From contig NZ_JANHLD010000002.1 of NCBI RefSeq assembly GCF_028682455.1, forward strand, positions 1,054,001 to 1,118,000: a stretch of 64,000 bases of DNA, given 5' to 3'. The stretch is from Pseudomonas putida (GTDB lineage Bacteria; Pseudomonadota; Gammaproteobacteria; Pseudomonadales; Pseudomonadaceae). A model generated the notes under the pieces. That model saw only the letters and a program-made list of their open reading frames with translations, was not told the DNA's origin and did no database searches. Both the position numbers and the translations under genes were made by a program. Of this stretch, positions 47,740-57,770 are shown one piece after another (position 1 is the stretch's first letter; each line of letters begins with the position of its first letter).

Positions 47740-49896
47740 ATGAGCAAGCCAAAAGCTACCGCCGCCCCCGTTGTCGAACCCTCGCGCATCCGCGAAGGCC
47801 TGCCCTTTCCGCTGGGCGCCACCTGGGACGGCCTGGGGGTCAACTTCGCCCTGTTCTCCGCCCACGCCACCAAGGTCGAACTGTGCCTGTTCGACCTTGG
47901 TGGCGAGGTAGAGCTCGAGCGCATCGAGCTACCCGAGTACACCGATGAAATTTTCCACGGCTACCTGCCCGACGCCCACCCGGGGCAAATCTATGGCTAT
48001 CGGGTACACGGTCCGTACGAGCCGCAAAACGGCCACCGGTTCAATCCCAACAAGCTGCTGATCGACCCGTACGCCAAGCAATTGGTCGGCGGCCTCAAGT
48101 GGTCTGAAGCCCTGTTCGGCTACACCATCGGTCACCCCGATGGCGACCTGAGCTTCGATGAGCGCGACAGCGCACCCTTCGTGCCCAAGTGCAAGGTCAT
48201 CGACCCGGCCTACACCTGGGGTCGCGACCAGCGCGTGGGCATTCCCTGGGAGCGCACGATTATCTATGAAGCACACGTGCGCGGCATCAGCATGCGTCAC
48301 CCGGCGGTGCCAGCCGAAAACCGCGGTACCTTTGCCGGGTTGATGTGCGACGAGTTGCTCGGCCACATCAAGCAGCTGGGGGTGTCGTCCATCGAGTTGC
48401 TGCCGATCCATGCCTTCGTCAACGACCAGCACCTATTGCAAAAAGGCCTGAACAACTACTGGGGCTACAACAGCATCGCCTTCTTCGCCCCGCACCCGCG
48501 CTACCTGGCCAACGGCAAGATCGCCGAATTCAAGGAGATGGTCGCGCACCTGCACGATGCAGGCCTGGAAGTCATTCTCGACGTGGTCTACAACCACACC
48601 GCCGAAGGCAACGAACTGGGCCCGACCCTGTCGATGCGCGGTATCGACAACGCTTCCTACTACCGCCTGATGCCCGACGACAAGCGCTTCTACATCAATG
48701 ATTCAGGCACCGGCAATACCCTGGACCTGAGCCATCCCTGCGTGCTGCAGCTGGTCACCGATTCGCTGCGCTACTGGGCTGGCGAGATGCATGTGGACGG
48801 CTTTCGCTTCGACCTGGCGACCATCCTTGGGCGTTACCACGAAGGCTTCGATGAGCGTCACAGTTTTCTCGTGGCCTGTCGCCAGGACCCGCTGCTCAGC
48901 CAGGTCAAACTGATCGCCGAGCCCTGGGACTGTGGCCCCGGCGGCTATCAGGTGGGCAACTTCGCCCCCGGCTGGGCCGAATGGAACGACCGCTTTCGCG
49001 ACACGGTACGGGCCTTCTGGAAAGGCGACGAGGGCCAGCTGGCCGACTTCGCCGCACGCATGACCGCCTCTGGCGAGCTGTTCAATCGTCGCGGACGCCG
49101 GCCTTACGCCTCGGTCAATTTCATCACCGCCCACGACGGCTTCACCCTGCGCGACCTGGTCTCCTACAACGACAAACACAACGAGGACAACGACGAGAAC
49201 AACCAGGACGGCAGCAACAACAACTTGTCGTGGAACCACGGCGTCGAGGGGCCGACCGACGACCCTGAGATCAGCGCCCTGCGCCTGCGCCAGATGCGCA
49301 ACTTCTTCGCCACCCTGCTGCTCGCCCAGGGCACGCCGATGATCGTCGCCGGCGACGAGTTCAGCCGCACCCAGCACGGCAACAACAATGCCTACTGCCA
49401 GGACAGCGAGATCGGCTGGGTCAACTGGGAGCTCGACGACGAAGGCACGGCCCTGCTCAAGTTCGTCAAGCGCCTGACCAAGCTGCGCCTGGCATACCCG
49501 GTACTGCGCCGTTCGCGCTTTCTGGTCGGCGACTACAATGAGGCGATCGGGGTCAAGGATGTGACCTGGCTGGCCCCGGATGGCAGCGAGATGAGTGTCG
49601 ATCAATGGCAGGACAGCCAGGGACGAACCCTCGGCATGCTGATGGATGGTCGCGCGCAGGTCAGTGGCATTACTCGACCGGGAGCCGATGCGACCTTGCT
49701 GTTGATCGTCAATGCCCACCACGATGCGGTCACCTTTACCCTGCCCCAGGTACCCGAGGGCGAAAACTGGAACTGCCTGATCGACACCGACCGGCCACAA
49801 CTGCGCAAGGGCGAACGGCATGAGTTCGACACACCGCTCGAAGTGGCTGGACGCTCACTGGTGCTGCTGGAGTTGCAACGCGAGGACGACACATGA
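47740..49896 (+). CDS. glgX: glycogen debranching enzyme GlgX
   Basis: This 718-residue isoamylase-type GH13 enzyme cuts alpha-1,6 branches of glycogen. CBM48 N-terminal domain: PFPLGATWDGLGVNFALFSA. Barrel motifs are VILDVVYNHTAEGNELGPTL, nucleophile Asp in VDGFRFDLATILGR, acid Glu in LIAEPWDCGPGGYQVGNF, and HD in NFITAHDGFTLRDLVSYNDK. The block HNEDNDENNQDGSNNNLSWN is also diagnostic of the debranching group. The start at 47740 follows AAGGAG 5 bases upstream. It is preceded by a REP pair, so it may have its own promoter. It likely provides linear chains for TreY and MalQ. Confidence 0.95.
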   Translation: MSKPKATAAPVVEPSRIREGLPFPLGATWDGLGVNFALFSAHATKVELCLFDLGGEVELERIELPEYTDEIFHGYLPDAHPGQIYGYRVHGPYEPQNGHRFNPNKLLIDPYAKQLVGGLKWSEALFGYTIGHPDGDLSFDERDSAPFVPKCKVIDPAYTWGRDQRVGIPWERTIIYEAHVRGISMRHPAVPAENRGTFAGLMCDELLGHIKQLGVSSIELLPIHAFVNDQHLLQKGLNNYWGYNSIAFFAPHPRYLANGKIAEFKEMVAHLHDAGLEVILDVVYNHTAEGNELGPTLSMRGIDNASYYRLMPDDKRFYINDSGTGNTLDLSHPCVLQLVTDSLRYWAGEMHVDGFRFDLATILGRYHEGFDERHSFLVACRQDPLLSQVKLIAEPWDCGPGGYQVGNFAPGWAEWNDRFRDTVRAFWKGDEGQLADFAARMTASGELFNRRGRRPYASVNFITAHDGFTLRDLVSYNDKHNEDNDENNQDGSNNNLSWNHGVEGPTDDPEISALRLRQMRNFFATLLLAQGTPMIVAGDEFSRTQHGNNNAYCQDSEIGWVNWELDDEGTALLKFVKRLTKLRLAYPVLRRSRFLVGDYNEAIGVKDVTWLAPDGSEMSVDQWQDSQGRTLGMLMDGRAQVSGITRPGADATLLLIVNAHHDAVTFTLPQVPEGENWNCLIDTDRPQLRKGERHEFDTPLEVAGRSLVLLELQREDDT

Positions 49897-49960
49897 CGGG
49901 CGGGAACTGAACCCGGGCGGGGCCAGTCCCATGCAGTAGGCTTGCCGACAAGGAGCAACC

Positions 49961-50755
49961 GTGAATCTCGAACCGCACCCTTCCATCCTTGCAGATACCC
50001 GCCAGGCACCGCCGGTGCAGCGCCTGCGGGTGCTGACCGTCAACACCCACAAGGGCTTTACCGCCTTCAACCGCCGCTTCATCCTGCCTGAGCTGCGCGA
50101 AGCCGTGCGCAGCACCCAGGCCGACATCGTGTTCCTGCAGGAAGTGCTCGGCAGCCACGATCGCCACGCCGCCCGCTATGCCGGCTGGCCGCAGACCTCA
50201 CAGTACGAGTTCCTCGCCGACAGCATGTGGAGTGACTTCGCCTATGGACGCAACGCCGTCTACCCCGACGGTCACCATGGCAACGCCCTGCTGTCGAAGT
50301 ACCCGATCATCGAGCACCGCAACCTCGATGTCTCGATCACCGGCCCCGAGCGCCGCGGCCTGCTGCACTGCGTGCTGGATGTACCCGGCCAGCACCAGGT
50401 GCATGCCGTGTGCGTGCACCTGTCGCTGCTGGAAAGCCATCGACAAAAACAGCTGCAGCTACTGCGCCGGCTGCTCGACTCGCTGCCGGCCGACGCGCCG
50501 GTGATCATTGCCGGTGACTTCAATGACTGGAAGTTGAGGGGCAACCGCACCCTGGGTTTGCACCGCGGCTTGCACGAGGCATTCGAGCGTCATCATGGCC
50601 TGCTGGCGCGCACCTACCCCGCCCGCCTGCCGTTGCTGCGCCTTGACCGTATCTACTTGCGCAATGCCAGTAGCCACGCCCCGCAGATTCTGGGTAACAA
50701 ACCCTGGAGCCATCTCTCCGATCACCTGCCCCTGGCGGTGGAAGTGCACCTTTAG
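49961..50755 (+). CDS. endonuclease/exonuclease/phosphatase (EEP) family protein
   Basis: This 264-residue EEP-superfamily metal hydrolase has metal/catalytic motifs LTVNTHKGFTAFNRRFILPE, VFLQEVLGSHDRH (QE), AVYPDGHHGNALLSKYPII, AVCVHLSLLESHRQKQLQL, IIAGDFNDWKLRGNRTL (DxN) and SDHLPLAVEVHL (SDH). These cover the whole fold. Substrate classes range from DNA to inositol phosphates and phospholipids; none can be assigned. It starts at a GTG with AAGGAG 5 bases upstream, 64 bases after glgX, in line with co-transcription. There is no signal peptide. Its conserved placement beside glgX in P. putida suggests a link to the stress/glucan locus but does not show one. Confidence 0.85.
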   Translation: MNLEPHPSILADTRQAPPVQRLRVLTVNTHKGFTAFNRRFILPELREAVRSTQADIVFLQEVLGSHDRHAARYAGWPQTSQYEFLADSMWSDFAYGRNAVYPDGHHGNALLSKYPIIEHRNLDVSITGPERRGLLHCVLDVPGQHQVHAVCVHLSLLESHRQKQLQLLRRLLDSLPADAPVIIAGDFNDWKLRGNRTLGLHRGLHEAFERHHGLLARTYPARLPLLRLDRIYLRNASSHAPQILGNKPWSHLSDHLPLAVEVHL

Positions 50756-51057
50756 CAATGATTCGGCATAGCCACCACGGCTGAAAGAGCCGTGGCGACT
50801 ATGAAACATGAATAATTGTTAATTTTCAGCCTATTGGGGCATCCAATAGCTTGACAACAGATCCATAACACCTTCTTGACGCCTGCCCTGTCCTCTCCTT
50901 AGCTACAAGTAATGCCGCATCCTTGCTCCGAGCCTCTAGCTCGCGCCTTTCGGCGCGCGGCAGGAACTTTTTTGCTGGTTTGGGTCGCCCTCTGGTTTTG
51001 CCTTACAGCCCGTGACATCAGGCCAGGACCTTGGCTGTAATACAGAGGAGATCCGCC
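50756..51057. other. 302-base gap with hairpins between EEP gene and barrel gene
   Basis: No gene is seen. At 50767-50803 there is a long imperfect hairpin (CCACGGCT-GAAAG-AGCCGTGG with CATAG/CTATG outer pairing) that may end the glgX-EEP transcript, though it lacks a U-run. Around 50942-50957 a CGCGCC/GGCGCG hairpin is followed by an A-G-rich run ending in six T (50968-50973). The last third is probably the promoter and leader of the barrel gene, whose GGAG lies at 51047-51050. Confidence 0.45.
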
Positions 51058-52158
51058 ATGAAAAAAACTCCGACTCCTACGGGCTTTGAGTATGTTTTCT
51101 ACGCGGTTTCCACGTCGCTGCTTCTTGCAACCCCGTTGGAAACCCATGCGTTGGGCCTGGAGGATAACGACCCTTTCACCAGCTTTATGCAACGGCAAGC
51201 GCAGCCACAAGGGCAAGTCCTGCCAACGCCGACCCTGGCGCTGGTACCGGTCAGCGCCAGTGGCCTGAACCTGCACACCTTGAATGCATTTTCCGACCGC
51301 ATGGCCGAGCGCAACGCCCCACCTGCCACCGACGCCATTGCCAGCCAATGGGCACAATTCTTCCCGGCACCGATGAAAAACGGTGCGGCAGAACCGTCGC
51401 GCCTTGACGCGCGCACCCAGACCCTGCAAATCAGCCCGGACCTGTTCGTACGTGAAACCGGCGGCGGCAATACTCACCGCGCCGGTTTCTTCGTTGGCCA
51501 CAGCAACCTGCAAAGTGGCTTCGATGGCATGCACAAGCCCCAGGTCGGCGACAAGAAAACCGCTGTGAACCTGGACGGTGAAAGCCTGGGTGTGTACTGG
51601 AGCATGACCCACGACCAGGGCTGGCACCTGGATGCCGTGGCCATGGGTACCCGCTTCGACATCAACGGACGCAGCGAGACCGGCCAGCGCCTGGATGGCA
51701 ATGGCCATGCGCTGACCTTGTCGGTCGAAGGTGGCTACCCCATCAGCCTGGGTGAGAACTGGACCCTCGAGCCCCAGGCACAGTTGATCAACCAACAGTT
51801 CTTCCCCGGCAGCCAGACCCAGGCGGCTACCCAGCAAGCCTTCGATGAACAACCGAACTGGACAGGCCGGGTCGGGGCCAGGTTGTCGGCCCGCTACAAC
51901 GTGCGTGGCATGCCGATCGAACCCTTCCTGCGTACCAACGTCTGGTACGACTTCTCCAATGCCGACACGGTCAGCCTGGACAAGGTCGACAAGATCAGCA
52001 GCGGACGCAATTCGGCCACGGTGGAATTGGGCTTGGGGCTGGTGGCACGGGTAACACCCAAGGTCGCGCTGTTTGTAAGCGCCGACTACAGCAGCGATGT
52101 GGATGACAACGACTTGAATGGCCTGATCGGCAACCTGGGCGTGCGGGTCAGATGGTAG
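51058..52158 (+). CDS. autotransporter-type outer-membrane beta-barrel protein without passenger
   Basis: This 366-residue protein has a signal peptide (MKKTPTPTGFEYVFYAVSTS, cleaved near THALG), about 75 residues of Pro/Ala-rich linker (DPFTSFMQRQAQPQGQVLPT and on), then a barrel from about residue 110 to the end. Alternating strands such as GESLGVYWSMTHDQGWHLDA and TLEPQAQLINQQFFPG, the block GRVGARLSARYNVRGMPIEP, and a terminal aromatic (GNLGVRVRW) match the autotransporter translocator domain. The long repeat-rich passenger expected upstream is absent, so this is a barrel with a short linker. The start at 51058 has GGAG 7 bases upstream. It lies between the glycogen operons and is separated from glgB by a REP pair. 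Function unknown. Confidence 0.84.
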   Translation: MKKTPTPTGFEYVFYAVSTSLLLATPLETHALGLEDNDPFTSFMQRQAQPQGQVLPTPTLALVPVSASGLNLHTLNAFSDRMAERNAPPATDAIASQWAQFFPAPMKNGAAEPSRLDARTQTLQISPDLFVRETGGGNTHRAGFFVGHSNLQSGFDGMHKPQVGDKKTAVNLDGESLGVYWSMTHDQGWHLDAVAMGTRFDINGRSETGQRLDGNGHALTLSVEGGYPISLGENWTLEPQAQLINQQFFPGSQTQAATQQAFDEQPNWTGRVGARLSARYNVRGMPIEPFLRTNVWYDFSNADTVSLDKVDKISSGRNSATVELGLGLVARVTPKVALFVSADYSSDVDDNDLNGLIGNLGVRVRW

Positions 52159-52160
52159 CT

Positions 52161-52233
52161 GCAGGAGCGGGCTTGCCTCGCGAGAGGCCGGTGCAGGCAA
52201 TACGGGCCTCTGGCGAGGCAAGCCCGCCCCTGC
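52161..52233. repeat. REP pair between barrel gene and glgB
   Basis: GCAGGAGCGGGCTTGCCTCG and its near-complement CGAGGCAAGCCCGCCCCTGC face each other around about 30 bases. The pair ends 2 bases before the glgB stop and starts 2 bases after the barrel-gene stop, at a convergent junction. Confidence 0.88.
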
Positions 52234-52235
52234 GG

Positions 52236-54446
52236 TCAGGCGGGGCGCAGGATCAGCACGCCCAACGGTGGCAGGTTCAGGGCCAGCGATTGCGGCTGGC
52301 CGTGGCTGGGGATGGCTTCGCTGGCTACCTCGCCCAGGTTGCCGTGGTTGGTCCCGGCATAGCCTTCGGCATCGCTGTTGAGCACCTCGGCCCAGCGCTC
52401 GCCAAACGGCACACCGATGCGATAGCGCTCGCGCGGCACCGGGGTGAAGTTGGCCACCACCAGCAATGGCTCGCCGTTCGCGCTCCAGCGCAACCAGGCA
52501 TAGACGCTGTTGTGGGCATCGTCACCGATCAGCCACTGGAAACCCTGGGGCAGGCAGTCCTGTTCATGCAGCGCGCGCTCGTCGCGGTACAGGCGGTTGA
52601 GGTCGCCGACCAGGCGCTGCACCCCCAGGTGCTCGGGGTACTTGAGCAGGTACCAGTCCAGTTCGCTGTCGTGGTTCCACTCGCGCCACTGGCCGAACTC
52701 GCAGCCCATGAACAGCAGCTTCTTGCCCGGATGGGTCCACATGAAGGTCAGGTAAGCGCGCAGGTTGGCGAATTTCTGCCAGCGGTCACCGGGCATCTTG
52801 TCGATCAGCGAGTGCTTGCCGTGGACCACTTCATCGTGGGAGATCGGCAGGATGAAATGCTCGGAGTAGGCATAGATCAGGCCGAAGCTCATTTCATTGT
52901 GGTGATAGGTGCGGTGGATCGGGTCGTTCTGGATGTAATGCAGGGTGTCGTGCATCCAGCCCATGTTCCATTTGTAGGCAAAGCCCAGGCCGCCCTGCTG
53001 GGTCGGCTGGCTGACCCCGGGCCAGGCCGTGGACTCTTCCGCGATCACCAGGGCACCGGGCACCTCGAGGGCCACGACGTCATTCAGGTGGCGCAGAAAG
53101 TCGATGGCCTCGAGGTTTTCCCGACCGCCATGGCGATTGGGCACCCACTCGCCGGCCTTGCGTGAATAGTCGCGGTAGAGCATCGAGGCCACGGCATCGA
53201 CCCGCAGCCCATCGATATGGAAATGCTTGAGCCAGTGCAAGGCCGAGGCCAGCATGAAGCCATGCACTTCAGTACGGCCCAGGTTATAGATCAGGGTGTC
53301 CCAGTCCTGGTGAAAACCTTCGAGCGGGTTGTCGTACTCGTACAACGCCGTGCCGTCGAAACGTGCCAGACCATGGGTATCGGTAGGGAAATGCGCCGGT
53401 ACCCAGTCGAGGATTACACCGATGGACGCCTGGTGACAGGCATCGACGAAGGCAGCGAAGTCTTCCGCACTCCCATAGCGGGCTGTCGGGGCGAACAGCG
53501 ACAGTGGCTGATACCCCCAGGAACCGCCAAAGGGATGCTCCATGATCGGCATCAGTTCGATATGGGTGAAGCCGGTCTGCTGGATATACGGCACCAGTCG
53601 CTCGGCCAGTTCGCGCCAGTTGTAGAAGCGCGCCACCTCGCCGGTGTCGTCCAGCTCGCATTGCCAGGAGCCGGCGTGCAGTTCGTAGATCGACAGCGGC
53701 GCGCTGGTTGCCTGGCGCTCACCGCGCACCTGCATCCACACCTGGTCCTGCCAGTCATGGGCCAGCGGCCCTGCCACCCGCGAAGCGGTGCTGGGCGGCA
53801 GCTCGGTGGCGCGGGCCAACGGGTCGGCCTTGAGCGGCAGGATGCCTTCTCGACCGAGCACTTCATACTTGTAGGCTTCACCGGCGGTCAGGCGCGGCAC
53901 GAATATCTCCCAGACGCCGGAGGGATGACGCAGGCGCATCGGGTGGCGTCGGCCGTCCCAGTTATTGAAATCGCCCACTACCGAAACTCGCCGGGCATTG
54001 GGCGCCCACACCGAAAAGCGCACGCCGTCGATACCTTCGACCTGTGTCAATTGTGCGCCCATGCTCCCGGACAGGTCGCGATGGTTGCCCTCGGCAAACA
54101 GATACAGGTCCATGTCGCCCAGCAGCGGCCCGAAGCTATAGGGGTCTTCGGTGATCTGCTCGCCGCCCGCCCAATGGATGCGCAGCACATAGGGTTGCTG
54201 CTCGGGCAGATGAGCGATGAACAACCCCGGCACTGGCTGCTGCTCGAGTTCGCCCAGCACCCGCCCGTCGTCACGGGCCAGGGCCTGGACGCTCAAGGCA
54301 TTGGGCAGATAGGCGCGGACAAACTGGCCGCCTGCACCATCAGGGTGCGGGCCAAGCACGGCGAATGGGTCGGCATGCTCGGCCCTGACCAGGGCGTCGC
54401 CGTCTCGATGACCCAGCCCGCCTTCCTCGCGCTTGCGTTGATTCAT
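52236..54446 (-). CDS. glgB: 1,4-alpha-glucan branching enzyme
   Basis: GlgB makes alpha-1,6 branches in alpha-glucan. The 736-residue GH13 enzyme has two CBM48-like N-terminal domains ([12 protein letters not shown] at the first, [20 protein letters not shown] at the second), nucleophile Asp in [19 protein letters not shown], acid Glu in [18 protein letters not shown], and HD in [35 protein letters not shown] is also diagnostic. The ATG at 54446 shares one base with the treS stop and has GGGGAG 7 bases upstream; a start at 54506 would sit inside treS. It is the last gene of the glgE-treS-glgB operon. Confidence 0.96.
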   Translation of the reverse strand: MNQRKREEGGLGHRDGDALVRAEHADPFAVLGPHPDGAGGQFVRAYLPNALSVQALARDDGRVLGELEQQPVPGLFIAHLPEQQPYVLRIHWAGGEQITEDPYSFGPLLGDMDLYLFAEGNHRDLSGSMGAQLTQVEGIDGVRFSVWAPNARRVSVVGDFNNWDGRRHPMRLRHPSGVWEIFVPRLTAGEAYKYEVLGREGILPLKADPLARATELPPSTASRVAGPLAHDWQDQVWMQVRGERQATSAPLSIYELHAGSWQCELDDTGEVARFYNWRELAERLVPYIQQTGFTHIELMPIMEHPFGGSWGYQPLSLFAPTARYGSAEDFAAFVDACHQASIGVILDWVPAHFPTDTHGLARFDGTALYEYDNPLEGFHQDWDTLIYNLGRTEVHGFMLASALHWLKHFHIDGLRVDAVASMLYRDYSRKAGEWVPNRHGGRENLEAIDFLRHLNDVVALEVPGALVIAEESTAWPGVSQPTQQGGLGFAYKWNMGWMHDTLHYIQNDPIHRTYHHNEMSFGLIYAYSEHFILPISHDEVVHGKHSLIDKMPGDRWQKFANLRAYLTFMWTHPGKKLLFMGCEFGQWREWNHDSELDWYLLKYPEHLGVQRLVGDLNRLYRDERALHEQDCLPQGFQWLIGDDAHNSVYAWLRWSANGEPLLVVANFTPVPRERYRIGVPFGERWAEVLNSDAEGYAGTNHGNLGEVASEAIPSHGQPQSLALNLPPLGVLILRPA

Positions 54447-57400
54447 TAGCTTTCTCCCCAGGTACTTGTCAGGCCATGCAGGCCATGCAAAGGCACGGCC
54501 AGCCAACTTGGGCGGTTTTCGGCTTCATACAGGATTTCGTAGGCGGCCTTTTCCAGGCTGAACAGTTCCAGTGCCGCACGCTCGCCGTCGGCATGTTCCC
54601 AGGCATGGGGCATGGCCGCGGTGGCCAGCCCATAGGCCTCGACAAACGCATGTCGGGCCTGGTGCAGATAACGCCTGGCAACCCGCTGGCGTGCCTGGCG
54701 GGCACTGTCCGACAGGTCGACACTGGAGGTACTGCGCAGCACCATGGCAGCAGCATAGTCGAAGGATCGCAACACGCCGCTGACATCCTTGTAGGGGCTG
54801 TGCCTGGCCCTGCGCTCATCGAGCGGGCGCGCTGGCTCGCCCTCGAAATCGATCAGGTAGGCATCGCCCTGTACCACCAGCACCTGCCCCAGGTGCAGGT
54901 CGCCGTGCACGCGCATCAACAGGCCGCCCTGGGCTTGCTTGCTCAAGCTCGCGACCGTGGCCAGCAGGTCTTTGCGTTGCTGTTGCAGGTCATCGACCAG
55001 GGCCTGGCTTTCGGGGTCGAGTTCGCCACGGTGCTGTTTGAGCAGGTCCAGGGCGCGGGTCAGTTGGCTGCTGATCTGCTTGCCCCAGGCCTGGCAATCG
55101 CGTGATGTGCTGGCCCGTGGCTGGAAGTCCGGGTCCTGGGTCGGCGCCGCCAGTAACAGATGCATCTCGCCCAGGCGTTGCCCCAGCAAGGCAGCAAAGT
55201 CGGCCAGGTCCTGCAATGCATCGGTATGGGCATCCAGGGTTTGCTCGCCGGGCTCCAGTTCGTCGCGGATGGCCCGCTCCAGGTTGTTCTGGGTCCAGTC
55301 CCAGGCGTCGCCCTGGTTGCTCAGGTAGCCCTGGGCGATCATCAACAGGTGGGGTTGCTGACCGGCATCGACGCGGCTGACCCAACCCAGCAACGGCGAG
55401 ATATTGGCAAAGCCGGCAGCGGTCAGGTAGGCGCTCATTTCCAGCTCCGGATGCACCCCGGGGTTGACCCGCCGGATCAGCTTGAGCACCAGGCTGCCAC
55501 CGACCACCACCGAGCTGTTGGACTGCTCGGCCGAGAGGTAGCGCACTTGGGCCTCATCGCCCAGGTTCAGGGCGGCCAGTTGCTCGGTGGCGTTGAAGCA
55601 CAACTCGCCGTCGGCACAGGGCAGCCGGGTGCCTGCCTGGCAGCCGACCAGCACTGCGCGGACAAAGCTCTCGAGCACGAAACCATCGGTGATCAGGCCC
55701 ACCTGGCGTCCGCGTCGGACCCGCGCCAACGCCAGTTGCTGGGGTGGCGCGCTGTTGATCTGGTCTTCGCCGATCAGGCCGAAGGGCAGCTGGTAGCGGC
55801 TGCTGTGGCCGCCACTCTTGACCTCGATCTCACTGAGCAGCACCGGGCTGGTCGGTGCACCAAAGCGCACGCCATAGGCAATATGCACCTGGTCGATGCG
55901 TGTTTCCTTGCCTGCGAACCAGCGGCGCTTGGGCAGGTACTGGGGCAGGATGCTGTCTTGCAGGGTGTCGCGGGCCGGGGTGTCGAGCAGCTCTTCCATG
56001 CGCTTTTTCAGCACCAGCGTGGTGAACTCTGGCAGGCTCTGGGCCGGCTCCTGGTGCCAGCTGGGCATCTGGTCCTTGGGCGCCAGCAGGAACCAATAGA
56101 AGCCATAGGGCGGCAGAGTCAGCAGGAACGGCAACTGGCCAATGGGCGGGAAGGCGCTGGCGCCGAGCATTTCCACCGGCACCCTGTCGGCGTACTGCGA
56201 CAGCTCAAGCTCCGCGGCCTGGGCGGCGCGGGAAACATTGGCCACGCAGAGGATGATCTCGCTCTTGCCGTCGGGCCCGGTGTACTCGCGGATGTACGCA
56301 AGAATGCGGCGGTTGGTCGGCGAAAGCATTTTCAAACTGCCCCGGCCAAAGGCCTTTTGCTGCTTGCGCACCGCCAGCAGCCGGCGATTCCAGTTCAGCA
56401 GCGAATGCGGATCGTTGGCCTGGGTCTCGACATTGACCGAGGCGTAGCCATACAGCGGGTCCATGATCGGCGGCAGCACCAGGCGCGCCGGATCGGCACG
56501 TGAGAAGCCGCCGTTGCGGTCGATCGACCACTGCATGGGGGTGCGCACACCGTCGCGGTCGCCCAGGTAGATGTTGTCGCCCATGCCGATTTCGTCGCCG
56601 TAATACAGCGTCGGCGTGCCGGGCATCGACAGTAGCAGGCTCGACAGCAGCTCCACGCGGCGCCGGTCACGCTGCAGCAAAGGCGCCAGGCGCCGGCGGA
56701 TGCCCAGGTTTATGCGCGCCCGACGGTCCTCGGCATAGTAGTTCCACAGGTAGTCGCGTTCGCGATCGGTGACCATCTCCAGGGTCAGCTCATCGTGGTT
56801 GCGCAGGAAGATCGCCCACTGGCAGTTGGGGGGGATCTCCGGGGTCTGGCGCAGGATGTCGGTGATCGGGAAGCGGTCCTCCTGGGCCACGGCCATGTAC
56901 ATGCGCGGCATCAGCGGGAAGTGGAACGCCATGTGGCACTCATCGCCCTGGCCTTCGCCGAAATACAGCTGGGTATCCTCCGGCCATTGGTTAGCCTCGG
57001 CCAGGAGCATGCGATCGGGGTAGTTGGCGTCGATCTCGGCGCGGATCTGCTTGAGCACCTGATGGGTCTCGGGCAGGTTCTCGTTGTTGGTGCCGTCGCG
57101 CTCGATCAGGTACGGGATCGCATCCAGGCGCAAGCCGTCCACCCCCAGGTCGAGCCAGTAGCGCATCACCCCGATCACCGCCTTCATCACCTGCGGGTTG
57201 TCGAAGTTCAGGTCGGGCTGGTGCGAATAGAAGCGGTGCCAGAAGTACTGGCCGGCCACCGGGTCCCAGGTCCAGTTGGACTTCTCGGTGTCGAGAAAGA
57301 TGATCCGCGTGCCGTCGTATTTCTGGTCGGTGTCGGACCACACGTAGAAGTCCCTGGCCTTGCTGCCGGGCTTGGCGTGACGGGCCTTCTGGAACCAGGC

Positions 57401-57757
57401 GTGCTGGTCGGAGGTGTGGTTGATGACCAGCTCCGTGATCACTCGCAGGCCGCGCTTGTGCGCCTGGGCGATAAAGCGCTTCACGTCGGCCAGGGTGCCG
57501 TAGTCCGGGTGCACCGCCTTGTACTCGGCAATGTCGTAGCCGTCGTCGCGCCGTGGCGAGGGGTAGAACGGCAGCAGCCACAGGGTGTTGACCCCAAGCT
57601 CTGCGATGTAGTCGAGCTTGGCGATCAGGCCCGGAAAGTCACCGATGCCGTCGTTGTTCGAATCGAAGAAGGACTTGACGTGCACCTGATAGATGATCGC
57701 GTCCTTGTACCACAGCGGATCGTCGATGAAGGCTGCCGGGCGGGTGCGCTTGGCCAT
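54446..57757 (-). CDS. treS: trehalose synthase-maltokinase fusion (TreS-Mak)
   Basis: This 1103-residue bifunctional protein has residues 1 to about 550 as TreS, a GH13 isomerase of trehalose and maltose: [20 protein letters not shown], nucleophile D212 in [12 protein letters not shown], acid E254 in [11 protein letters not shown] and D322 in [12 protein letters not shown]. After about residue 600 comes a maltokinase (Pep2-like) with the aminoglycoside-kinase-like fold: [18 protein letters not shown], catalytic [19 protein letters not shown] and metal block [16 protein letters not shown]. Together they make maltose-1-phosphate for GlgE. The start at 57757 ([10 protein letters not shown]) follows AAAGGAG, 13 bases after the glgE stop. 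The fusion keeps both active sites intact. Confidence 0.96.
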   Translation of the reverse strand: MAKRTRPAAFIDDPLWYKDAIIYQVHVKSFFDSNNDGIGDFPGLIAKLDYIAELGVNTLWLLPFYPSPRRDDGYDIAEYKAVHPDYGTLADVKRFIAQAHKRGLRVITELVINHTSDQHAWFQKARHAKPGSKARDFYVWSDTDQKYDGTRIIFLDTEKSNWTWDPVAGQYFWHRFYSHQPDLNFDNPQVMKAVIGVMRYWLDLGVDGLRLDAIPYLIERDGTNNENLPETHQVLKQIRAEIDANYPDRMLLAEANQWPEDTQLYFGEGQGDECHMAFHFPLMPRMYMAVAQEDRFPITDILRQTPEIPPNCQWAIFLRNHDELTLEMVTDRERDYLWNYYAEDRRARINLGIRRRLAPLLQRDRRRVELLSSLLLSMPGTPTLYYGDEIGMGDNIYLGDRDGVRTPMQWSIDRNGGFSRADPARLVLPPIMDPLYGYASVNVETQANDPHSLLNWNRRLLAVRKQQKAFGRGSLKMLSPTNRRILAYIREYTGPDGKSEIILCVANVSRAAQAAELELSQYADRVPVEMLGASAFPPIGQLPFLLTLPPYGFYWFLLAPKDQMPSWHQEPAQSLPEFTTLVLKKRMEELLDTPARDTLQDSILPQYLPKRRWFAGKETRIDQVHIAYGVRFGAPTSPVLLSEIEVKSGGHSSRYQLPFGLIGEDQINSAPPQQLALARVRRGRQVGLITDGFVLESFVRAVLVGCQAGTRLPCADGELCFNATEQLAALNLGDEAQVRYLSAEQSNSSVVVGGSLVLKLIRRVNPGVHPELEMSAYLTAAGFANISPLLGWVSRVDAGQQPHLLMIAQGYLSNQGDAWDWTQNNLERAIRDELEPGEQTLDAHTDALQDLADFAALLGQRLGEMHLLLAAPTQDPDFQPRASTSRDCQAWGKQISSQLTRALDLLKQHRGELDPESQALVDDLQQQRKDLLATVASLSKQAQGGLLMRVHGDLHLGQVLVVQGDAYLIDFEGEPARPLDERRARHSPYKDVSGVLRSFDYAAAMVLRSTSSVDLSDSARQARQRVARRYLHQARHAFVEAYGLATAAMPHAWEHADGERAALELFSLEKAAYEILYEAENRPSWLAVPLHGLHGLTSTWGES

Positions 57758-57770
57758 GTTCGACTCCTTT

